64,000 nt of DNA, taken from NCBI GenBank assembly GCA_015680685.1, contig MNCI01023303.1, positions 67,769 to 131,768 of the forward strand, read 5' to 3'. The notes beneath the pieces are model-generated. The model had not been told where the DNA came from, did not search any database, and saw only the letters and a program-made list of their open reading frames with translations. Position 1 is the stretch's first letter; each line of letters begins with the position of its first letter. A program made the position numbers and the translations under genes. Positions 1 to 10,906 of the stretch are shown one piece after another. Origin of the DNA: Gnetum montanum. Its lineage: Eukaryota > Streptophyta > Gnetopsida > Gnetales > Gnetaceae.

Positions 1-92
1 AGGGCCGTCACAAGTAAGTTTACGCACGACTTAGTTTGTGTTTCTAATTATGATGTTAAGTCTTGTGTAGCTAATGTGCTTACTGTGTTCAG

Positions 93-374
93 GTACCAGC
101 CGAGAATAGGGAAGACGAACAAGCTAAGGAGTTAGTAGAGGGAGCGGCGGAAGCAGAGGAAGAAGCAGAGGAACAGGCAGAAGAAGAGACAGAAGAATGC
201 AACAATGAGGAGCGTCCTTCCGTGGAGCCGGGGCCAAAACGAGGACCTCACAAAGAGGACATTCTTCGTGAAAGAATCATTTCTAGAAATGACGGTGCAT
301 TGGAGGACGATCCACTAGCGTTGGATCCATACTTAAGAGATACCGGTGATAGTGGCAGTAGGGGAAATGTGTAA
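93..374 (+). pseudogene. aORF of element A, last exon (acidic C-terminus)
   Basis: This is an open 94-codon exon following an AG acceptor at 91-92 (tttactgtgttcag-like context) and ending in TAA at 372. The encoded tail is strongly acidic: Glu/Ala/Gln-rich at first, then Pro/Arg, ending GDSGSRGNV. The same tail, ending GDNGTRGNV, is the last exon of the antisense gene in element B (21984-22217, minus strand). The rest of the gene would lie left of the window. It is convergent with the gag-pro of its own element. No catalytic motif is visible; function unknown. I mark it pseudogene only because the other copies of this gene are broken; this exon itself is open. Confidence 0.7.
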
Positions 375-539
375 TTATAATTTACGCATAGTTTTATTAA
401 TGTTGAGTGCAATATCATTTTATGAATGACTGAAAATACGTGTTATAAAACCTGGTGGATGCGTTAAATGTCAGTTACACATTTTTTATTCTTTTTTACG
501 TTTTGCCTGTAGAGTGTGAGCGTAATTGTTGAAAATTTC

Positions 540-775
540 ACCTAAGCGATAATGATAGAGTGTAATTGCTAGTTTAAGGCCATCACGGGCCATTACATGA
601 CTCTGCGTAACCTAGCGACTAGTTTAAGGCCATTGCAGGCCATCGTCTGGTTTTGCGTAAACTAGGGATTAGTTTAGGGCCGTTGCAGGCCTGCTGCGTA
701 ATCAAGCGTAAAGAGTCATAGTATACAATTCTGTGTAACTAGTTTAAGGCCGTTGCGGGCCATAGCGTAATACAG
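540..775. repeat. Module-border hairpin repeats, element A
   Basis: Four spaced copies of a ~21-bp motif lie between the converging ends of gag-pro and aORF. Read on the gag strand they are ggcccgtgatggccttaaac-like: a 3-bp stem (GCC/GGC), a six-base loop and then TAAACT. The same block sits at the same place in B, C and D. Between 375 and 540 and between 775 and 990 I see only AT-rich spacer with scattered GCGTAA words. Confidence 0.7.
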
Positions 776-991
776 CAAGCGTAAATGATACTGGTACAAA
801 ATTTTGCGTAATGGTGCTACAGTGGTCAAGAAACGTGAATACCATGCGTATGAAAAAGACAACAGTGTGAAGATAAATGACAAGCGTAAGAACTGCAAAC
901 GAAAGTAACGTGACAATGCATGAAATGAAACTGCTAAGTAATAACCAAGACAACCCGTTAAGAAAAAGGTAATATATGCAAAGACCATCGT

Positions 992-3900
992 TCAACCATC
1001 GATACGCAATTGTCTTTTGATGGCCTTTACGTTGAGCGCCGCGTAAGGACGAGGAGACTTATGGTTTGACTCCTCTACGCTATCATCCAGAAATGGCAGG
1101 TTAGCCCAAGTTAGACCTTCGTCATTGCTGTCAGCTTGTTGAGGGGTTTGGAGACAGGTTTGTTCATCAGTCGTTTCTATCTATGAACCCTGTTCTTCTT
1201 TAATGTTATTGACGGTCTTGGGGGTGATTTCGTCACCGTGTATCACAACCTCCCCTCCAGCATAGGGAAGATGTATCTCTTGGTGTATAGGTGAAGAAAC
1301 TACCCTCAGCTGGGCTAACCATGACCTCACCAAGATCAGGTTGAACCCTGGCATCTCCTCGACGACTAAGAAAGTGGCCTCTGTTGGGAATTGATCCCCC
1401 GCCACAAACTCAATATGCACCATCCCCTTAACTTGAACCCGTGTCCCATTGAACGATTTTACGCAGGCCGTCATCATGGACGTGATCTGGTCGACTAGAC
1501 CCAACCTATCCACGATGGAATAGGGAATGACGTTGGTAGCCGTGCCATCGTCTACGTGCACTCTCCGGATCCTGTATTGACCGACCCAGATAGTGATAAA
1601 CATAGGTTCAGTGGTTACCCGACCTTTCTCAGGATCATCTTTGATAGACCCGTCATGGAAGGTCAATGAGGAAGGTGTAGGTTGCTCAGCTTCGGAAGGA
1701 AACATGACAGCATGTATCACTTCCTATTTCACTGGCAGGATTTCATCCATTGATATGGATGTCAGCATGCAAACCATAGCCTCACAGTGTTCTCGCAATG
1801 TCATAAGCAGGTCGTAAAGGCTCAGCGTTGTGTTCTTTTGTTTGAGAGCCTTTTTAACTTGCGTAAATGCGTCGAGGAGGTCCTTCTCCCAACTAGGTTA
1901 TTTTTCCCCCTTGTCTTCTTCCATTCGACCCAAGAGACGGATCTCCCGAGGTGGAACGGTGTTAGTTGGAGGGTTGCTCTTTTTCTTGCCAAGAGAAGGC
2001 GGTTGCGTTTCCGCACATTTATCCTACCCCTGAGGTGCAGGTGAAGGTACAGAGGCCAGGGGCCTAGGCTTAGGGAAGCCGAGTGTAGAGTGGTCTTTCG
2101 TTGTGTTAACTAATGTATCCTCTCCCTTTTGTTTGGAAGGTGAGGGTTGATGCTTTTGGTTGGAGGTCTACCCCTACGTAAGAAGAGCAGCCTGTGGTTT
2201 TGGCACCCTAATAATGAAGGGCGCCTTGGGCGTGGGCGCAGATGAGGCCATGGCTTGACTGCTGCTGCACGACTGAGAGTGTATCTGAGAAGGCACCCGT
2301 ATAATGAAGGGCGACCTCGAGACCCCACTGGGTACCGGTGAAATGGTTGGCCCCCTTTGTGAGTTGACAAGGACACGCAAAACAAAAGGCTGTTTTGGTG
2401 GTTCCCTCCTCTCACTGTCCGTACTTACCATAGTGATTGTATAAGGATCATCATTTGCGTTCAACGGGTCCTTATACACATGCAATGTTTGGTTTTCTGG
2501 ATGCATCAGGTTGCTGCTATCTAACTTGAGTGAACCATCGTCCAGTATACGTTGAATGTCGTCTTTCAACGCCCAACAGTAATCCATATCGTGACCACAC
2601 AGCTGGTGGTAGTCACAGAAATGGTCCACCCTGAAAGATCTTGGAATTGGTGGTTTGTTAGGTAAGGCTAGAGAAGGGTTCTTCAGTAGTTCACAATGAT
2701 GTTTGTGACGCTTTAGAGCCTCCTCGGACACCTTCTTAGGTTGAATGTCCCCTACCCCTAACAGTTGTTTCAGTAGTTCAGAATGCTTTACAGGTAATGT
2801 CGTGTACTTTGAGCGATCCTTACGCTCGAAGTTTGGCCTAGGCTGGGGGACCTTTTCAGGAGTCGCCGTGTCCTGACTGATGCCGGCACTAGTCGTGGTT
2901 TCAGGAGGTGCGGTGGGTGCCTTCTTGTTCTTAGTCTTTGTACTTTCAGTCATTGCAGCTACTGTCGCTGTCGCTGCTTTGCCTTTGCTTTGTTCTTGTT
3001 ATGTGCATTCCTATAGGCAACATACACCGGGTCTTTGCTGGCCTCCGCAGCATCTTGGATGCTTCTAACTTGAGCGAAGGCCTGATGTAGAGAATTGGGG
3101 GAAAGGTAGTACAACTTTGACTTAATGAAGTCATTGACTGCTCCCTTGAATATCGACAGCATATGTGAGTCCGCGATCGGCTCATGGATCTCATTCAAGG
3201 TAGCGTTCCAGCGCTGTATAAACTTTTCGACGGGTTCGAGCGGGTCTTGTTTCACCCCCATGAGCTGATCCAATGTGACTTCCAGTTTTAAATTGTATTT
3301 GAAGTGGGTCACAAATTGGGTCACCAATTCTTCCAGGGTTGAGATGGAAGAGCATGGGAGGGCTTGGTACCAATCCAAAGCTTTCCCTATTAAAGACATC
3401 GCAAAGACCCGGATGATGGTGTGTGGCCACTGTTGCAACAACAAGGACTCAAATCTAAACATGACCAAGTGCACGTTGGGATCTCCCTCCCCATTATACT
3501 TGGTGAAATGAGGCAAGGACATCCCCGGAGGCAACGATAGCATAGGAACTGCTGGACTAATGGGATCATCTTGATAAAAGTCCATGATCTGAACAGTGTC
3601 AGAACCAGTAGCTTTGAGGCGTCAAACCTCTTCGGTGAGAGTCTGTATCAGTTGCAAAGCTTGGTCCAAGCCTGTTAATGGAGGTGTCTGTGTAGAAGGC
3701 ACAGGAGGTTGGACTGGGAGGGCGGCGTGAGAGAACAGAAATGATGGGATGATTTGACTGGCTGCTTGTGGGGTGGGGATCCCAGCAGGCAAGGGAGCCT
3801 ATGAAGACCACCACCCGCTGGCTTGCGCAGAGGGGTTAGCTGCTGCCTGCTGCACGAGATAAGGATGAGGATACTATGGCACCGTTTGTGGAACATATGT

Positions 3901-4740
3901 TGCAGCTGCAACCGGGGGTTGCATGCCATACACCACAGACTGAGTATGTTGCGCCACCGAGTTGGCCCACTGACCTGCGGTAGGTTGTTGGGCGTAAGTT
4001 TGTGGCTGAGTGGCTGCGGTGATCTGTTGAGTTGGAGGGGGTGGAGGTGGTAAAATCTGCGAAATGAAGTGGGGCGCGGTGGTCGTGGGAACCACCGCCA
4101 GAATGCGGAGAACCCGCGGTGACGAAGCCGCCCCCGTGTTATTATGTGGTATTTGTGCTTGCGGCCCAGACGGTTGCGCGGTGGCCTGCGGCATGGCAGG
4201 TAAATGTATCTGCGCGGTCATGGCTGGGTCAAGAGATGCGGCTTCTCCATTGAAATGAAACAAGGGATTTATATACATTTGGGGGCTCAAAGTATGGAAC
4301 GAATGTTCCGACTGGGCTGCTAATTCATCCTCTTCCTCCTCCCCATGCTGGGGCTCCACCACAGCTTGTGAAGCCTGGCCCTTGGCCATGACCAACTATG
4401 TAATGAGTTCATGTTGCTGTTCGGTCAAGGGAATGATGTTGTAAGCTGTTGGCTTGAAATCCTGGCCCCCTCGGTGGACCACCTCAAAGTTTCATTTTGC
4501 TTTGAGTTCGGCCCAGCTGAGAGCCAGCTTCGCTTGGATCTTAACGCATATCAAGTTGTATTCTTCAGGGGTTATAACCATGAAGATGGGCTCTTTTCCC
4601 TGAAGCCTCAATGAATGGCGCAATGGCCCCTGAGATCCTGTTGCGCCAGGAGCTGGTCTTGTGACTGCAATAGGGTTCATAGACGCAGCGCCTAGATCGG
4701 TAGGGACCATGGTAGTTGTGGTTCTGTACAAGAAATCCAT
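992..4740 (-). pseudogene. gag-pro: gag-pro polyprotein of element A, broken
   Basis: Gag would package the genomic RNA and the protease would cut the polyprotein. Reading starts at an ATG at 4740. The N-terminal third is Pro/Gln-rich; the conserved capsid-like core around 3585-2960 contains KYNGEGDPNVHLVMF, KALDWYQALP and AVNDFIKSKLYYL. A zinc-knuckle-like motif of form C-x2-H-x3-C-x-H-x4-C (FCDYHQLCGHDMDYC) lies near 2620-2580. The protease keeps VHVDDGTATNVIPY (Asp-Asp-Gly at 1552-1544) and the flap-side FNLIL.RSWLAQLR. There are several in-frame stops, a frameshift near 2960 and a stop at 1181; homology to B runs on to a natural stop at 992. Family identity is clear; the copy cannot be functional. 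Confidence 0.9.
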
Positions 4741-4961
4741 TGATCAATGAAGTTAACAATAACTGGTAATCGGATCTAAGAGAAGGCTGGCCAAAAAAGC
4801 ACAAATAGGCTTTCTACCTTGTAGGATTTCAAAGAAATCGTCCTTGCGACCGATCTATACCACGCAATTGGCCGTAGACTTCCCTAGAGGTATTATGTCT
4901 ACGGTTTAAGGTATGGATCGCTACCAGGGCTACCCAAAATATTCGGATCGAAGCCTGAAGG

Positions 4962-4978
4962 CCCTCCTTCTAGTGCCA
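4962..4978 (-). other. Primer binding site, element A
   Basis: On the minus strand the 17 bases read tggcactagaaggaggg, six bases inside the LTR end, as in element B (one mismatch) and similar to C. The TGG start fits the CCA end of a tRNA. I cannot assign the tRNA. Confidence 0.7.
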
Positions 4979-4984
4979 GAAAAC

Positions 4985-6317
4985 TGTAACAACGGAAAAC
5001 GTCGGCAGCTGGAAAATACCGAACGAATCCCGTGTACACAGTTTTAACCACGGATCTGTGCAAGGGCTATGCTAGAAAAACAAATCCGCGGTGCCCTGAA
5101 TGGTCTTGTCAATCAGACAAGGACTTACTAATCAGTAAATCGATGAATATCTCGTGAAAACGATCTGATTCGAGGAATCGTAAAACGAGGGGAAAACGAT
5201 GTAGATGAATTGCAACGATGATAACGTTAAACACGATAAGAGGAGGCTGACATAAGAGAAACACGTAGTTTCAAGATCTATGCTTTGACTTGAAAAATGT
5301 ATATTTTGTATATCTCGTTACACTGGGGAATCCCCGATTACTGGATGTGAAGCAAGCACAAAACAACAAGAAAATGGTCCAAACAGAAGTCCGATCTACC
5401 TCGTGGGCTAAAGCCGAGATGCAAGGAAGGTCAAGCTCTGACGTCTACCAATCAACTATTTCTAACCAATACAGTCTTCCCAGTAGAACGATTACTCCTG
5501 TCGCCGGTGCTCAAAGCGAACTGTGCTTTGTTTCTACTGTAAGGTGATGCTGTCAACAATTGCCAAAGCGCTGCTCTCTGTATCTCTGCTCAAAAGTGAT
5601 AAGTGCTCCGGTGCTCAGAAAAATGCCTTTGCTTCTCTGATTTGCCAACCCTTATATCTTTGTCAACTGGGGTATTTATAGGCTACGACGCCCTGTGGAA
5701 AAAGCGCAACCCTGATGACGTGTCTCCCAAGTGTTTCGGGCACTATTGGTTTGACCATTTTTGCGTCAAACCTCATGACTACGAACAATACGCTCGTTCG
5801 CGTATTGTGCGTGTGAAGAGGAGGTGCACGTCGGGCATGTCTCAACTGTCTTTGAGTTATATTATGCTCATTCATGTTGTGTTGCATGTATGAGCGTAAC
5901 GTAACATGGAAACAATGGATTCAAGCTATTTTACGCTCGCTTACGCAGCTGCAAGTAGTGAAGCGTAAACAATGTTTAGCTTTGCGACACAATACGCTGT
6001 GACACGCTGCATTGCGTTATGAGCGTATGATAAGCAGTCGCGTTTTCTTAGACTTTTCCTTTGACTGTTCTAGAGCTTATTACACTGCCGTGCGTAACAG
6101 AGCGTAAACCTGGCCTTGAACAAAAGACTTAGCAAAATACACAAGAAGTCACATATCATGTTGCTTAAGCTTCTCCCTATGCCGAAGCAACTATCCTTCT
6201 GATGTCGGACTATGTTTAAGAAAAATCACACTAAGCGCCATTACGCTACGTTGCGTGACATAGCGTAAACAGAAAAAGCATACAAGGATTAGGAATTTGC
6301 ACAAGAAGTCGAGGACT
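4985..6317 (-). repeat. 5' LTR of element A (family 1), truncated
   Basis: The LTR ends (minus strand) with ...gttgttaca next to the PBS spacer and aligns to the B LTR (15911-17464) and the solo LTR (45648-47343). A TATA box, TATAAATA, lies at 5680-5673 on the minus strand, also present in the other family-1 LTRs. The upstream half holds inverted TTACGC/GCGTAA words. The expected TGAAACACC start is missing: similarity stops at about 6317, next to an N. Confidence 0.85.
5673..5680 (-). promoter_or_regulatory. LTR TATA box, element A
   Basis: TATAAATA on the minus strand, at the same place as in the B LTR (16727-16734) and the solo LTR (46484-46477). It would drive the genomic RNA. Confidence 0.6.
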
Positions 6318-6318
6318 N
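6318..6318. other. Ambiguous base (N) at a sequence break
   Basis: A single N lies exactly where similarity to the family-1 LTR ends and the unrelated G element begins. It may mark an assembly join rather than a biological junction. Confidence 0.9.
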
Positions 6319-6349
6319 TCACTGGTACTAGTCCTTAGAGCTAGAATCC

Positions 6350-7740
6350 ATTCGTCGATGGAGTATAATGTTAGAGCTATTCAATGAGAAGTACCAGACA
6401 TACCCTAGAGTTTCTAACCTAAGAAGGAAAATCCAAGGTTGAAAATAAGGAAAACATGAATCCTTGGATGTCAACATTGGTAGATACTATTCACTCTTAC
6501 ACTGATGCCCTGATCATGGTTATTCTCAAAGGAAATAGCTTTGCCATATCATAAATGGGCTTAGAGAAAAAACTAGAAGAACTCTTGGGGTTTATGCCCA
6601 AGGGAGACTGTCTGAATTAAGGGCTCATTAAATCTAAAGGCTTATAGAGAAGGTAGCAAAAGAAGAAGGGGAGTTGCGAAAAAGGAAAAGTGCAAAAGAG
6701 TATAATAGGGATCCTTCCATCAGGAAATGAGAGGTCCAATTTTGTGACAAGGAGAAGTCATCACTTGATGAAGTGGTGAATCAAAAAACCTTGCCCATCC
6801 AAAAATTTATTTTTGATGTTTCCGCAAAGTTTGAAAAATTATGGGACTCTTTGGATGAAAAATTCCAAACTGTTATGAATCTTGCTAAAGAATCCAAAGA
6901 AAAAAATAATGATCATAACCACAAGAGGTGAAAAGAAGCTGAAAATGTCTATCAAAAAGGTAAGGGCAAAGTTGTTGTAGTAAAAGAAGTTATGGAGATA
7001 GACTCTAAAGATGATACTGGTTGTGACATCTATCAATACAAACATCCAAAAGGGTGTTGCTCTATGGTTTCACACTTACAAGAGTCTAGGGTGTATACAT
7101 TGAATCCTCAACTTACATAGAGGCAAGCATCCAAACTCTTACCTTATCCTCAAGGTAATCCAAGGTAATTCCCCTAACAACAATAGGCTTACTACCCAAG
7201 TGGAGCTCCACCACAACCATATGAATAATACCAATAGTGGCACCAACCACAATTGTGGGAAATGCCATCGTCAATGTAGTAGTACCCTTACAAGAAACCA
7301 AATCCATATGGGTATTATGTTTAGCAACCCACTTCTCCAATAAGTTCTACAAGCCACACCACATTTCAACATCATTATTACCCCCCAGAGTACCACTGAG
7401 CACATTAACCATCTACTCAAGAAGAGAACCCATATCCATACCATCCTCCACATCTTTCTATACACATTCCTCCAACCTTAACCAAGCTACCTCTTGCTCC
7501 CTCCATGTAGGGAGAAATTCCTACACATCCATAGTAACGAAATGCTATGAGGGATGTACATTCATAATTGGTTTTTTGGCTGAGTGATTTAGATAATCAA
7601 TCCAGGAAATAAACTTTTTTTAACTTAATAGTCCTCCCAAACACTCACAACCTAATATGGTTATTTGCTCTGCATCCCCAACACCTTCAACCTCTACATC
7701 AAATACCTTCGAGTGCCCTTCAAACCAAGTGCCACCTTAG
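6350..7740 (+). pseudogene. gag: Gag remnant of element G
   Basis: No long frame is left. Around 6900-7000 one frame gives a Lys-rich stretch, and around 7130-7540 one frame is rich in Pro, Tyr, Gln and His with frequent TAG stops (for example YYPSGAPPQPYE near 7190). That composition fits the C-terminal part of a plant gypsy Gag. Placement rests mainly on its position upstream of the protease; no zinc knuckle was recognised. Confidence 0.45.
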
Positions 7741-8256
7741 ATCTGCACTATCATGCTAACTCATGTTATTTCTGATTGGGTCAAGGGTGGAAATCTTCTC
7801 ATGAAAAGATCTAGTCCAGGAAGTCCTCTCATTTACTTACAAATCACTAGACATGAGCCATGCAAGGCTCTTCTTGATTCTGGTTCTGATGTCAACTTCA
7901 TCTTCCATGACATGTACAAATCCTAGAACCTACCACCTCTCAAGAAGAGCAATATCTGTTTAGAATTGGTAGACCAATCAATCACGGTTTCCTTGGGATT
8001 AGTGAAGAACATTGTGATCACAATTAGTGGGTGGTCCTACCCTACCGATTTTTTGGTGATCAAGGTCAAAAACTGCAAAGGTGACTTCCCCATCATTATG
8101 GGAAGATCTTGGTTAAGCATGGTTAATGCATGTATGGGCATAAGGGACTTATCCTTAGAAATATCCAAGGAAAATGAATTTGGAAGGCTAGAGAAGAAGC
8201 ATATTCCATGCATCATGTACAATGATAATGGGTGCAATTTCATGCAAAAGATTTGA
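7741..8256 (+). pseudogene. pro: Aspartic protease of element G
   Basis: The frame contains ACKALLDSGSDVNFIF with the catalytic Asp-Ser-Gly at 7876-7884, then a TAG at about 7924, then an open stretch (7966-8256) with FPIIMGRSWLSMVNA, matching the Ile/Leu-Gly-Arg-x-Trp-Leu segment of gypsy proteases. It would process Gag-Pol. The copy is broken by the stop at 7924. Its DSG active site contrasts with the DDG of elements A-D. Confidence 0.75.
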
Positions 8257-8539
8257 TCCATCAAAAGTACATACATTAAAGCAGGTAATCAATGTGCATA
8301 AGAAATAGATATTCGAAGGTGTTTGTATGCAACAGCCACAAAATAAGAGCGTACCCAGTGGTTGACAACTGACTTAGAAAGTAGCATATTATGCATGGAA
8401 CCAACTAAGAACCTAACATGTGCTTATGTTGAAAGCATGGATGAACTTGAGCAAGTTCATCACCAACTCTTTAGTGATGAAGATAATGATATCTATTGAG
8501 GAGAGTTGGAAATCCCCAATAACTTCAAGTAGGAGCCCA

Positions 8540-8930
8540 TAGAGTTGAAAACTCTACCAACCGGCATGAAATATGCATTCTTAAATAATGGTAAGTTGAT
8601 CATAATCAATGTCAAATTTTCTCTTGAACAAAAAGAAAATCTATTAAAGGTGGTTAACAAATGGCCAACAATCACTTCTTGGTCATATCCCGAGCTAACT
8701 AGAATCGATCCAAGGATATGCCAACATCACATTTACACCAACCTGATCATGAAGCCAAGAAGGTAGCCACAGAGGCAGCTGAACCCCAAATTGAAGCAGA
8801 TCATCAAAAAGGAAATAGAGTAACTTTATGCTTAATTGGCAAAAGAGTCATCTCATAGTCCAAGAAGGCATTGTGTTGGGGTACTGAATTTCATAAGAAG
8901 GGATTGAGGTAGACCTGGAGAAAATAGGGG
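8540..8930 (+). pseudogene. Reverse transcriptase N-terminal part of element G, palm deleted
   Basis: An open stretch (8545-8766) carries the pre-RT region with RIDPRICQHHIYTN, followed by PQRQLNPKLKQIIKKEIE, the usual lead-in to the RT fingers. Within about 60 bases the frame jumps to EGIEVDLEKIGVIAW, which in intact elements lies downstream of the YxDD palm. So the catalytic palm is missing, probably by one internal deletion near 8860-8880. Confidence 0.65.
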
Positions 8931-8939
8931 TCATTGCTT

Positions 8940-9660
8940 GGACATACTAGCTACTACCAGCAATTGATAGAGAATTTCTATAAGATCGCAAAGCCATTGG
9001 TCAAGTTGATGATGAAAGATGCTCCATTAATTTGGACCCAGGAGTGCAAACATGCATTCCAACTACTAAAAGAGAAACTCATAGAAACTTAAATTCTACA
9101 GGCACCAAACTAGTTCATACCATTTCATATAATGATAAATGCATCTAATTATGCCATGGGAGTTGTGCTTACATAGTTGGATGATAAGAAACATTCATAC
9201 CACATCCACTACGTGAGTCAAAGAATTTTGGGTGTACAATTGAATTACACCACAACTGAAAAAGAACTAATGGAATTTGTGTGTATTCTTGATAAGTTCA
9301 GGCACTATGTGCTTGGCTATAAAGTATTTTTGCACATAGATCACAGTCCCATCTACTTCCTAATGAACAAGCCAATGATGAGCCCTCGTATCATACAGTG
9401 GCTCATGATCTTGCAGTAATTTGATCTCAAGATGGTATATCAAAAAGGGGTTGGGAATGTGGGCATTGACAACCTCTCTCAATTAAGATGGGATAACAAA
9501 GAGGAGGAGAATCCACTTTTTGATGAATTTCTAGATGAACTCCTCTTTACAAGAGTAATAAATGACCAAGTACCCACAAAAACAAAATGGTATGATGGCA
9601 TCCTCACTTACCTTCTCACTCAGGAGATGCCACAAGATCTAGACTTTAGGAAGAAGCAAT
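8940..9660 (+). pseudogene. RT connection and RNase H of element G
   Basis: One frame runs from YYQQLIENFYKIAKPLVKLM through PLIWTQECKHAFQLLKEKL to an RNase H domain with MINASNYAMGVVLT, LNYTTTEKELMEFV, KFRHYVLGYKVFLHIDHSP and DNLSQL. The first Asp of the family motif (hxxDAS) is Asn here. Stops near 9090, 9110, 9174 and 9418 break it. RNase H would remove the RNA strand during reverse transcription. Confidence 0.75.
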
Positions 9661-9689
9661 AATTTCTTTATAGGAAAAATTACTTCATG

Positions 9690-10760
9690 GAAATCAACGA
9701 ACACCATTATAAGGTATGTGCTAATGGCCTAGTTCATTGGTGTATCCCTAATGTAGATTAGCTATGTATTCTTCAAGATGCTCACGAAGGCCCTTGTGGA
9801 GCCTACTATGTAGGAAGACACACAACCATAAAAATCTTAATGGTAGGATACTACTAGCCTACAATCTTCAGGGATTTCCACTAAATTGTTTGATCTTGTG
9901 AATTTTGTCAATGAGATGGTGGGATGATTGTATGAATGGAGGGTCCTCAATAATGGATTGAACCATTGGAGCCCTTTGACATATGAGGCATTAACTTCAT
10001 GTGTTCCATCACAACCATGTCCAATAGAAAAGCATATATCATGGTAGTAGTTGGCTACTACACCAAATGGGCATAAGCAGTAGTCGTCATCGATTGTATA
10101 TCATCCACTACTACTAGATTTGTACAACAACATATTGTAAATAGGTTTGGGATGCCACATGCACTAATTTTTGATAATGGAACCCATTTTAAAGATACAA
10201 CTTTTAGAAAGTTAATGCAATTCTTGGGGTTTAAACATAAATTAACAATATCCTATCACCACCAAGCCAATGGTTAAGCAGAGGTAACTAACTAGGAGGT
10301 CACAAAGATCCTAATAAGAACCATAAGCAAATATAGGAGAGATTGGAGCACAAAACTCAATGATGCCATATCGGCCTACTGCTCAACATGGAAACTTCCT
10401 ATTGACTACACTCCCTACAAGCTAGTGTATGGAAAACTTCCAACACTCTCAATTCAATCTGAACTTCGTACACTCTCAACAACTTGTGATCTAAATCTTG
10501 ACCTAAGCCTAGTACAAAAAGAAAGATTGATCAACTTGAATGTACTAGATGAAAATCAACTAGTGGTCCTATCTTTGAATGAAGTGCACAAGGCATTCAA
10601 CAAGCAATGACATGACCAAAGAATACAGAAAGTGAAATTCTAACCAGGAGATAAGGTTCTTTACTATAATCCCACACATGTACCTCAAAAAGAAAAATTT
10701 CAAACATGTGGGAAGGACCTTATATAATTGCTGAAACTTTTCCTTCTGGGGCCATGACCA
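9690..10760 (+). pseudogene. int: Integrase of element G
   Basis: The HHCC-like start is seen as DAHEGPCGAYYVG and SCEFCQ (about 9780-9910). The catalytic core shows IFDNGTHF (second Asp kept) and HHQANG-AEVTN with a stop inside; the first Asp position reads GINFM, so Asp is replaced by Asn. The region ends with YTPYKLVYGK and a short open stretch at 10425-10610. At least seven stops break the frame. It is a dead integrase. Confidence 0.7.
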
Positions 10761-10906
10761 TATATAAACGTAAAAGGATAAATAAAAAATAGTTGGTCAA
10801 CATCTAATAAGTAAAGCTTTTCCTAGAACCAAGACAATTTAATGCAATAACTACCTCGACAAATGGACAACCATGTTTAATTTTTCAAATCTCCTCCTTC
10901 TAACTT

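Larger units (their letters stand above)
1..6317 (-). mobile_element. Element A: family-1 Tat-like Ty3/gypsy retrotransposon, 5' part
   Basis: From right to left (its own 5' to 3') this shows a truncated LTR (6317-4985), a six-base spacer and PBS, gag-pro (4740-992), a hairpin-repeat block (about 775-540) and the tail of an opposite-strand gene (93-374). Its RT and integrase would lie beyond the left window edge. LTR, gag and antisense tail all match element B, so A and B are one family. The LTR loses its first ~110 bases at position 6318, where the assembly has an N. Confidence 0.85.
6319..10906 (+). mobile_element. Element G: highly decayed Ty3/gypsy retrotransposon, unrelated to A-D
   Basis: Gag remnant, protease, partial RT, RNase H and integrase follow each other on the plus strand, all with many stops. 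Sequence style (AT-rich, no GCGTA motifs) and protein motifs differ from elements A-D. The order PR-RT-RH-IN marks it as Ty3/gypsy. The RNase H resembles Athila/Tat-Tekay-type plant elements but I do not place it in a lineage. Confidence 0.8.

Noticed and set aside
6839-7045. 68-codon hydrophobic minus-strand frame as a membrane protein
   Set aside because: Complement of a Lys/Asn-rich decayed gag; no support beyond composition.
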